A stretch of DNA of 6,366 nt from NCBI GenBank assembly GCA_026996955.1, contig JALWJV010000095.1, positions 1 to 6,366 on the forward strand. Reading direction: 5' to 3'. Positions 1 through 4,624 of the stretch are shown here, one piece after another. A program made the position numbers and the translations under genes. The stretch's first letter is position 1, and each line of letters opens with the position of its first letter. A model generated the notes under the pieces. That model ran no database searches. It was not told the origin of the DNA and saw only the letters and a list, made by a program, of their open reading frames with translations. The stretch comes from Deltaproteobacteria bacterium. Lineage in GTDB: Bacteria; Desulfobacterota; Dissulfuribacteria; Dissulfuribacterales; QOAL01.

Positions 1-40
1 GCCTTGGTCTTTTACGCATTCTGTCGGCTGTGGAAGACAT
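1..40 (-). CDS. pssA: Probable start of phosphatidylserine synthase (CDP-diacylglycerol-serine O-phosphatidyltransferase), truncated by the window edge
   Basis: An ATG at 40-38 opens a frame reading MSSTADRMRKRPR to the window edge, 13 codons plus one base. A short basic N-terminus of this kind (KRPR) precedes the first membrane helix of bacterial PssA proteins of the CDP-alcohol phosphatidyltransferase family. The position directly downstream of psd on the same strand is where pssA sits in related operons. PssA would make phosphatidylserine from CDP-diacylglycerol and serine at the inner membrane, the substrate of the neighbouring Psd. There is no clear Shine-Dalgarno sequence before the ATG at 40, and an in-frame ATG at 19-17 (MRKRPR) is an alternative start. 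An upstream ATG in the same frame is followed at once by ATG-AAA-TAG and is excluded. The catalytic motif lies outside the window, so the identity rests on context and the basic N-terminus. Confidence 0.45.
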   Translation of the reverse strand, partial: MSSTADRMRKRPR

Positions 41-64
41 ATCTATTTCATCTTAATGTATCTA

Positions 65-107
65 AACTTTCATGACAGGGGTTTGTCACCCCCCTGACAT
101 GAAAGTT
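65..107. repeat. Long imperfect inverted repeat (hairpin) in the psd-pssA gap
   Basis: The left arm 65-81 (AACTTTCATGACAGGGG) pairs with 91-107. There are 10 bp, one A-A mismatch (75/97) and 6 more bp, around a 9-nt loop (82-90). Neither strand has a T-run after the stem, so it is not a typical intrinsic terminator. It may be a repetitive extragenic palindrome, an mRNA-stabilising hairpin, or the end of a small non-coding mobile element. Seen directly: the pairing. Function unknown. Confidence 0.75.
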
Positions 108-178
108 AGCTCAAAGTCGGAAGCTGAAAGCAAACATGGTTTCTTTTACTGTGAGCCTTGAGCTTTCAGCTTTGAGCT
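108..178. repeat. Two-part inverted repeat built from AGCT-AAAG units
   Basis: AGCTCAAAG (108-116) pairs with CTTTGAGCT (170-178), and GCTGAAAGC (123-131) pairs with GCTTTCAGC (162-170). Seven bases (117-123) on the left side separate the two pairing blocks, which share base 170 on the right, and 30 nt of loop (132-161) lie in the middle. It abuts the hairpin at 65-107 without a gap, so 65-178 may be one composite element. The motif AGCTTTCAGCTTTGAGCT is internally repetitive. No ORF lies within it. Confidence 0.65.
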
Positions 179-230
179 ATTTTCACGGTGACCGCCATGT
201 CTGCGCTGATAAATAGACACAACGAGCAAT

Positions 231-250
231 GAAAATGCCGCGACATTTTC
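231..250 (-). other. Small hairpin downstream of psd (weak terminator or processing site candidate)
   Basis: GAAAATG (231-237) pairs with CATTTTC (244-250) around a 6-nt loop, starting 26 nt after the psd stop codon. On the psd transcript the 3' arm ends in UUUUC and is followed by AUUG, so a true U-tract is missing. It could attenuate, protect the psd 3' end, or have no role. Apart from this hairpin and the inverted repeats at 65-178, I see nothing recognisable in the gene-free stretch 41-276. Confidence 0.3.
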
Positions 251-276
251 GGATAAAAAATTCTGGCCTGGGGGTA

Positions 277-933
277 TCAGGCATCTTTACTGACCCATTC
301 TGCAAGGACTGTCTGCCCTGCTACTGTCTTATCTCCATGAGAAACAAGAACCCTGCATTCCGTAGGCACATAACAGTCAAGGCGTGATCCAAAGCGGATC
401 ATTCCGAACCGCTCCCCACGCCTCAGCCAGTCGCCGGTCTCAGCCCTGCAAACTATTCGCCTGGCAATAAGGCCTGCCACCTGAACCACAGTGATGGCGC
501 GTCCGTGTCTGTCTTCAATAAGAAGGGCATTCTGCTCATTCTGCATCATTGCCTTTTCCCGGTCTGCTGGAAGAAAGGAGCCGGGCATGTATGATATCTC
601 ACGAACAGCACCAGAGACTGGCGAACGGTTCACATGCACATTAAAGACGTTCATGAAAATACTTATGCGCCTCGCACTTCCACTTAGCAGGGGAGGATTA
701 TCAACCACCTGAATATCAACAACCCTGCCGTCAGCAGGGGCTATGATCAGATTATCTTCAGCCGGGACTACCCTTTCCGGGTCCCTGAAAAAATAAAGAA
801 CAAAGGCCGTAACTGCTAATGCAGCCACGGCCGGCACAGGCCATTCAAGCAGCGCAAAAACCACTGAAGCCAGAGCCGCGGCACCTATGAAAGGCACACC
901 TTCACGTGCCACAGGAATTTGCTCCGGACGCAT
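277..933 (-). CDS. psd: Phosphatidylserine decarboxylase proenzyme, short (PSD-A-like) type
   Basis: This enzyme decarboxylates phosphatidylserine to phosphatidylethanolamine at the inner membrane, using a self-made pyruvoyl group. The 218-residue product has the length of the short bacterial class. Residues about 13-48 are hydrophobic and should form a membrane anchor hairpin, followed by FFRDPER. The core shows APADGR (Asp68), NVFNVHVNRSP (His100) and, near the C-terminus, RFGSR with Gly182-Ser183. That Gly-Ser bond is the expected self-cleavage site, and Ser183 would become the pyruvoyl group; Asp68, His100 and Ser183 match the family's self-processing triad. The gene follows ilvC by 9 bp. 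There is no good Shine-Dalgarno before the ATG at 933, so translation may be coupled to ilvC. A GTG at codon 8 has a GGAG 9 nt upstream, but it would remove conserved-looking residues before REGVPFI, so the ATG is preferred. pssA probably follows. Confidence 0.94.
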   Translation of the reverse strand: MRPEQIPVAREGVPFIGAAALASVVFALLEWPVPAVAALAVTAFVLYFFRDPERVVPAEDNLIIAPADGRVVDIQVVDNPPLLSGSARRISIFMNVFNVHVNRSPVSGAVREISYMPGSFLPADREKAMMQNEQNALLIEDRHGRAITVVQVAGLIARRIVCRAETGDWLRRGERFGMIRFGSRLDCYVPTECRVLVSHGDKTVAGQTVLAEWVSKDA

Positions 934-942
934 GGCGGAACG

Positions 943-1935
943 CTACTTTTTCTTGAGCCAGCTCATCATATCACGGAGCCTGGCACCTACCTCTTCAATG
1001 GGATGCTCTGCCTGCTGTCTGCGCATTGCATTGAAAGCCGGCCTGTTGACCTTGTTCTCAAGCAGCCACTCCTTGGCAAACTCACCAGTCTGGATCTCTT
1101 CAAGGATCTTGCGCATCTCTTTCCTGGTCTCATCAGTAATAATACGCTTTCCGCGGGTAAGATCACCGTATTCGGCAGTATCACTGATGGAGTAACGCAT
1201 GTTGGCAAGCCCGCCCTCATAGATGAGGTCAACAATAAGTTTGAGCTCGTGACAGCACTCGAAGTATGCGATCTCTGGCTGATACCCGGCATCTACCAGG
1301 GTCTCAAAACCTGCCTTTATAAGCTCGGCAGCACCGCCGCAGAGCACACACTGTTCACCAAAAAGGTCTGTCTCTGTCTCTTCACGGAAGGTGGTTTCAA
1401 TTACTCCACCCCGTGCCCCGCCAATGCCGTTGGCATAGCCAAGTGCATTCTCCAGGGCATTGCCTGTGGCATCCTGGTGCACTGCAACAAGACAAGGAAC
1501 TCCGGCACCGATCTCATACTCACGCCTTACCAGATGGCCAGGCCCCTTGGGTGCAACCATGGTAACGTCAACATCTGCTGGAGGAACAATCTGGCCGAAA
1601 TGGATATTAAAGCCATGAGAAAACATGAGCATGTTACCGGGTTTGAGCCCGGGAGCTATGGCGTCACGATAAATATCTCCCTGAACATGGTCAGGGACAA
1701 GCATCATTATGATGTCTGCCTTCTGGGCTGCCTCAGCAGCACTTACTGGCTCAAAACCGTGTTTTACTGCCAGGTCATAGTTGGCTGAACCTGGACGCTG
1801 GCCAACAACAACATTGATACCGCTGTCTCTCAAATTCTGGGCATGGGCATGCCCCTGGCTGCCATATCCGATAATGGCAACAGTTTTATTCTCAATAGGA
1901 GAAAGGGGGGCATCTTTTTCATAAAATATTCGCAT
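943..1935 (-). CDS. ilvC: Ketol-acid reductoisomerase, class I (short form)
   Basis: This cytosolic enzyme converts 2-acetolactate or 2-aceto-2-hydroxybutyrate to the dihydroxy acid, with Mg2+ and NAD(P)H, in the second common step of branched-chain amino acid synthesis. The 330 residues match class I enzymes; the E. coli type is much longer. The N-terminal Rossmann domain carries GYGSQGHAHA (Gly23-Ala32). The cofactor loop GQRPGSAN keeps Arg47 and Ser50, which favours NADPH, although this is inference. The catalytic set is intact: His107 (SHGFN), Lys130 (APKGPGH), Asp190 and Glu194 (ETDLFGEQ), Glu226 and Glu230 (FECCHELK), and Ser251 (SISDTAEYGD). The numbering of the metal ligands coincides with the class I standard (190, 194, 226, 230). 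The ATG at 1935 has a strong AAGGAGT (1941-1947) 5 nt upstream. The gene lies 127 bp after ilvN, in a gap with marked RNA structure, and psd starts 9 bp downstream. Confidence 0.98.
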   Translation of the reverse strand: MRIFYEKDAPLSPIENKTVAIIGYGSQGHAHAQNLRDSGINVVVGQRPGSANYDLAVKHGFEPVSAAEAAQKADIIMMLVPDHVQGDIYRDAIAPGLKPGNMLMFSHGFNIHFGQIVPPADVDVTMVAPKGPGHLVRREYEIGAGVPCLVAVHQDATGNALENALGYANGIGGARGGVIETTFREETETDLFGEQCVLCGGAAELIKAGFETLVDAGYQPEIAYFECCHELKLIVDLIYEGGLANMRYSISDTAEYGDLTRGKRIITDETRKEMRKILEEIQTGEFAKEWLLENKVNRPAFNAMRRQQAEHPIEEVGARLRDMMSWLKKK

Positions 1936-1960
1936 TTAATACTCCTTGAAATATCCTTAT

Positions 1961-2049
1961 GCCTGCACATCTGCTGGTCAGGATTGTTCCTGTTAAGGGA
2001 ACACCGGGTGTGCAGGCGCTTTTTTAAAATTTACAAGTTCAATCCTGAC
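1961..2049 (-). other. Structured intergenic RNA candidate between ilvN and ilvC (three helices, crossing pairing)
   Basis: On the ilv transcript the elements come in this order. A is GTCAGGATTG (2049-2040). B is GCCTGCACA (2017-2009). Next is a hairpin of TGTTCC (2003-1998) with GGAACA (1990-1985) and a 7-nt loop. A' is CAATCCTGAC (1986-1977). B' is TGTGCAGGC (1969-1961). A-A' is 10 perfect bp and B-B' is 9 perfect bp. Because A' lies inside the B-B' loop, the two helices either form a pseudoknot or exclude each other. A' also overlaps the small hairpin by 2 nt. The element ends 13 nt before the ilvC Shine-Dalgarno. I recognise no named riboswitch or leader class. On the opposite strand the B-B' stem is followed by GCTTTTTT, so it could also stop antisense transcription. 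Confidence 0.5.
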
Positions 2050-2055
2050 AGTTAA
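2028..2055 (-). promoter_or_regulatory. Weak candidate internal promoter for ilvC
   Basis: TTAACT (2055-2050) and TAAATT (2033-2028) are separated by 16 bp, each matching the sigma70 consensus at 4 of 6 positions. Transcription would begin near 2021, at the edge of helix B, giving ilvC its own leader of about 85 nt. In that case arm A (2040-2049) would lie in the promoter spacer as DNA rather than in the RNA. This is speculative in an AT-rich stretch. Confidence 0.2.
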
Positions 2056-2062
2056 TCAACCG

Positions 2063-2554
2063 TCAGACAGTCTTTTTCTCACGCACCATGGCAATGGTAC
2101 CGGTACGCGCAATCTCCTTGATTCCAATGGGCTTAAGGAGCTCAATTACTGCCTTTAACTTTGACTCAGGCCCGGTCACCTCAATGGTGTAAGTCTTGGG
2201 GCTTACGTCAACAACCTTGCAGCGGAAGATATCGCACATGCGAAGCACCTCTGCACGTGTCTCATCCTCTGCCTTGACCTTTACAAGGGCCATCTCCCTC
2301 TCTACATAGACACCCTCTGTAACATCCACCACCTTGTAAACATCAACCAGGCGGTTAAGCTGCTTTATGATCTGCTCAATAATAAAATCATCACCTGTGG
2401 TCACAAGGGTCAGGTGAGAAAGAGTGGGATCCAGGGTGGCTGCAACGCAGAGACTTTCAATATTAAAGCCGCGCCCGCTGAACAGCCCGGTAATGCGGGA
2501 CAGGGCGCCAGGCGTATTCTCCACAAGAACTGACAATGTATGCTTATGTTTCAT
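2063..2554 (-). CDS. ilvN: Acetolactate synthase regulatory (small) subunit
   Basis: This is the regulatory partner of IlvB: it raises catalytic activity and gives feedback inhibition by branched-chain amino acids. The 163 residues equal the length of E. coli IlvH. An N-terminal ACT domain (about 5-78) begins with TLSVLVENTPGALSRITGLF and is followed by RGFNIESL; the C-terminal small-subunit domain covers about 84-158. Compared from memory with E. coli IlvH, residues tied to valine binding or resistance are kept (Asn13, Gly16, Ser19 and Asn31, matching Asn11, Gly14, Ser17 and Asn29), so I infer that valine feedback is intact. The start ATG has AGGAGT (2564-2569) 9 nt upstream. It follows ilvB by 112 bp and precedes ilvC by 127 bp. 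By length it could equally be named ilvH. Confidence 0.97.
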   Translation of the reverse strand: MKHKHTLSVLVENTPGALSRITGLFSGRGFNIESLCVAATLDPTLSHLTLVTTGDDFIIEQIIKQLNRLVDVYKVVDVTEGVYVEREMALVKVKAEDETRAEVLRMCDIFRCKVVDVSPKTYTIEVTGPESKLKAVIELLKPIGIKEIARTGTIAMVREKKTV

Positions 2555-2640
2555 TGATATAAAACTCCTGATTACTTTTTTATGGTGCTAATCCATGCCG
2601 CTGCCGGGGACTTTTCAGATTCCGGTTTCAAGCGCCTCAT

Positions 2641-2661
2641 GGGAGTAACATGAATGTTCCC
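2641..2661 (-). other. Imperfect hairpin just after ilvB
   Basis: On the transcript GGG-AACA-TTCA-TGTT-ACT-CCC forms a 4-bp plus 3-bp stem with a 3-nt bulge, beginning 6 nt after the ilvB stop codon. No U-tract follows, so it is not a classical terminator. It could be a processing or stability element between ilvB and ilvN. The rest of the 112-bp gap shows only the ilvN ribosome binding site. Confidence 0.3.
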
Positions 2662-2666
2662 AGGCC

Positions 2667-4367
2667 TTAGACAAGCAGCATCTCTGTTGTTGCCTTGCCG
2701 GCTGGTACCATTGGGAATACACCCTCTTCCCTTGCAATAACGAATTCCATTATTACAACACCAGGGGTCTCAAGACCCTTCTCAAGCACCTCCCTGACCT
2801 CTTCAGGTTTGGTTGCCCTTAGTCCTGTTGCCCCATAAGCCTCAGCAATCTTAACGAAATCAGGCGTAAAGGTGAAATCAGTTGCAGCATAGACACGGTC
2901 ATAAAAGAGTTCCTGCCACTGACGCACCATGCCAAGGAACTGATTGTTCAGTATTACCACCTTGACATTCAGCTTCTCCTGCTGGGCAGTGGCAAGCTCC
3001 TGGATGTTCATCTGGATACTGCCGTCACCGGCAACATCAATAACAAGCTTGTCAGGGAAGGCCATCTGCGCCCCGATTGCAGCAGGAAGTCCGTAACCCA
3101 TGGTTCCAAGACCTCCGGAGGTGAGGAAACTCCTTGGCTCATCAAATTTGTAGAACTGGGCTGTCCACATCTGGTTCTGGCCAACCTCGGTGGAGATAAT
3201 GGCCTTGCCCTTTGTAAGGTCATAAAGCTGCTCGATAACGTACTGCGGCTTGATGACACCGGGCTCTTCCTTGTAGGTAAGGGGATGACGCTCTTCCCAT
3301 GCGTGAAGCTGTTCCCACCACTCCTGGAACTGCTCCTTCCATGCCTCAGCAGGGCGTCCTGCCTTTTTCACAGCCTTGACTATCTTCTTCAGGGCCTTGC
3401 GGCAGTCTCCAACTATGGGGATATCCACCTTTACGTTCTTCTGGATGGATGTTGGATCAATATCAATATGGATAATCTTTGCCTTGGGGGCAAAGGCGTC
3501 AATCTTTCCGGTAACCCTGTCATCAAACCTGGCGCCAACGGCTATGATAAGGTCAGAATGTGCCATGGCCATGTTGGAACAGTAGGTGCCGTGCATGCCC
3601 AGCATACCAAGGCTCAGTTCCGATGTTCCGGGGAAGCCGCTCAACCCCATAAGTGTCATGGTCACCGGTGCATGGAGCATCTCGGCAAGCTCTTTCATCT
3701 CCTTGTGAGCATTGGCTATGACCACGCCGCCGCCAACATAAAAAATGGGGCGACGGGACTTTTCAATCATGCGGTAAGCACGCTCGATCTGCTTGGAATG
3801 GGGCTCCAACACAGGGTTGTATGATCTGAATTTGATCTTTTCAGGATAATCAAACTCTGCCTTTGCGTTCTGCACATCCTTGGGCAGGTCAATGAGCACA
3901 GGGCCAGGACGACCGGACCTTGCAACTGTAAATGCCTCTTTCAAAATCCTGGGCAGGTCCTTGACATCCTTAACAAGGTAGTTGTGCTTGGTGCAGGGAC
4001 GGGTAATACCCACAATATCGACTTCCTGGAATGCATCATTTCCGATAAGGCTGGTAGGTACCTGTCCGGTAAAAACGACCATGGGGATAGAGTCTGCATA
4101 GGCAGTGGCAATGCCAGTAACAGTATTGGTAGCACCCGGACCTGACGTGGCAATGCAGACACCTACCCTGCCTGTTGCCCTGGCATATCCATCTGCTGCG
4201 TGAGTCGCACCCTGTTCGTGCCTCACCAGAACATGCTTTATTGTGCCATCTCTCTCAAGGGTATCATAAACATCAATAATGGCCCCTCCTGGGAATCCAA
4301 AACAAACTTCTACTCCTTCCCTTTTGAGAGCCTCTACGACCATCTCTTTTCCGGTCATCTTAGTCAT
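2667..4367 (-). CDS. ilvB: Acetolactate (acetohydroxyacid) synthase catalytic subunit, biosynthetic
   Basis: This enzyme condenses two pyruvates to 2-acetolactate, or pyruvate with 2-oxobutyrate to acetohydroxybutyrate, using thiamine diphosphate, Mg2+ and FAD. The 566 residues are full length. The N-terminal ThDP (PYR) domain spans about 1-170 and includes FPGGAI and the catalytic glutamate Glu51 in RHEQGATHAADGYAR. The central FAD-linked domain (about 190-325) includes GARFDDRVTGK. The C-terminal ThDP/Mg domain has GDGS (447-450) ending at Asn474-Asn475. The FAD/quorum region is typical of anabolic AHAS: TGQVP with Pro104, DAFQE, and VRQWQELFY with Trp484. This separates it from catabolic AlsS and from pyruvate oxidase. 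The ATG at 4367 has AGAGGT (4376-4381) 8 nt upstream; Met4 is a weaker in-frame alternative. It is the first gene of the operon, behind the promoter at 4442-4470. Confidence 0.98.
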   Translation of the reverse strand: MTKMTGKEMVVEALKREGVEVCFGFPGGAIIDVYDTLERDGTIKHVLVRHEQGATHAADGYARATGRVGVCIATSGPGATNTVTGIATAYADSIPMVVFTGQVPTSLIGNDAFQEVDIVGITRPCTKHNYLVKDVKDLPRILKEAFTVARSGRPGPVLIDLPKDVQNAKAEFDYPEKIKFRSYNPVLEPHSKQIERAYRMIEKSRRPIFYVGGGVVIANAHKEMKELAEMLHAPVTMTLMGLSGFPGTSELSLGMLGMHGTYCSNMAMAHSDLIIAVGARFDDRVTGKIDAFAPKAKIIHIDIDPTSIQKNVKVDIPIVGDCRKALKKIVKAVKKAGRPAEAWKEQFQEWWEQLHAWEERHPLTYKEEPGVIKPQYVIEQLYDLTKGKAIISTEVGQNQMWTAQFYKFDEPRSFLTSGGLGTMGYGLPAAIGAQMAFPDKLVIDVAGDGSIQMNIQELATAQQEKLNVKVVILNNQFLGMVRQWQELFYDRVYAATDFTFTPDFVKIAEAYGATGLRATKPEEVREVLEKGLETPGVVIMEFVIAREEGVFPMVPAGKATTEMLLV

Positions 4368-4395
4368 CTATACGTACCTCTGTTATCTATTTTTA

Positions 4396-4458
4396 TATTT
4401 CTCTGCCCACAAGGGAGCCTCATAATAAAAAGTAAGCACTAACATTATTCCTCTGCCC
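4396..4458 (-). repeat. 13-bp direct repeat, 50 bp apart, spanning the ilvB promoter and leader
   Basis: Plus-strand copies TATTTCTCTGCCC (4396-4408) and TATTCCTCTGCCC (4446-4458) match at 12 of 13 bases and are exactly 50 bp apart, nearly five helical turns. The distal copy lies in the promoter spacer and touches the -10; the proximal copy is in the untranslated leader. This could be a paired operator for an ilv regulator. The pattern is seen directly and the role is inferred. Confidence 0.4.
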
Positions 4459-4470
4459 CCCTATTGTCAA
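4442..4470 (-). promoter_or_regulatory. Sigma70-type promoter of the ilvB operon
   Basis: On the minus strand there is a perfect TTGACA (4470-4465), a 17-bp spacer and TAATGT (4447-4442). Transcription should start near 4435 and give a leader of about 70 nt before the ilvB ATG. I see no T-box signature, no U-tract terminator and no convincing leader peptide in that leader, so attenuation of the enteric type is unlikely. Confidence 0.6.
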
Positions 4471-4479
4471 CGATGCAAT

Positions 4480-4552
4480 CACCTTTTTTGGAAAGATTTA
4501 ACCAAATTCCAACATCACTAAACTTTGGGAAAATTCCCTTCACTAAAAGGTG
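4480..4552. promoter_or_regulatory. Cluster of dyads and a direct repeat upstream of the ClC gene
   Basis: Nested elements occupy this stretch. CACCTTTT (4480-4487) is inverted as AAAAGGTG (4545-4552). TTGGAA (4488-4493) is inverted as TTCCAA (4507-4512). GGGAA-AA-TTCCC is a tight palindrome (4527-4538). TCACTAAA is repeated directly at 4515-4522 and 4540-4547, 25 bp apart. The cluster lies between the ilvB promoter and the candidate ClC promoter, where an operator would be expected. AT-rich sequence makes some of this likely by chance. Confidence 0.35.
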
Positions 4553-4567
4553 TTTTTTGTTTAAAGT
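4539..4567 (+). promoter_or_regulatory. Candidate promoter for the ClC gene
   Basis: TTCACT (4539-4544), a 17-bp spacer and TAAAGT (4562-4567) each match the sigma70 consensus at 4 of 6 positions. The start would be near 4574, giving a leader of about 50 nt. It overlaps the second TCACTAAA copy and the right arm AAAAGGTG of the dyad cluster. Confidence 0.33.
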
Positions 4568-4580
4568 GGCTGCCTAACCA

Positions 4581-4603
4581 AAATATGCGTTGCCGCATTA
4601 TTT
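4581..4603 (+). other. Leader hairpin upstream of the ClC ribosome binding site
   Basis: AAATATGCG (4581-4589) pairs with CGCATTATTT (4594-4603) as 9 bp with one bulged T (4599) and a TTGC loop. The hairpin ends 3 nt before the purine-rich AGGGAAGGGA (4607-4616) that serves the start at 4625. It could affect translation or RNA stability; the stem is half A-T. Confidence 0.35.
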
Positions 4604-4624
4604 CTTAGGGAAGGGAAAATCTCC

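Noticed and set aside
919..1788. Plus-strand open frame of 289 codons opposite ilvC
   Set aside because: It lies wholly antisense to ilvC, which has all its catalytic residues. The translation shows no family motif and has no ribosome binding site; it is a by-product of ilvC codon use.
3285..3824. Plus-strand open frame of 179 codons opposite ilvB
   Set aside because: It is antisense within a full-length, motif-complete ilvB. Its composition is Cys/His/Leu-rich as expected of a shadow frame.
4364..4423. 19-codon frame in the ilvB leader whose TGA overlaps the ilvB ATG
   Set aside because: The overlap would suit coupling, but there is no Shine-Dalgarno before its ATG, the peptide is unremarkable, and ilvB has its own AGAGGT.
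4383..4445. Possible ilvB leader peptide starting MLVLTFYY (20 codons, minus strand)
   Set aside because: It starts with Leu-Val-Leu, but its ATG lies inside the predicted -10 box and so would not be transcribed from that promoter. There is no run of Val/Leu/Ile codons and no terminator hairpin after it.
4368..4470. T-box or amino-acid attenuator for ilvB
   Set aside because: The leader is only about 70 nt. It has no T-box core and no terminator stem with a U-tract.
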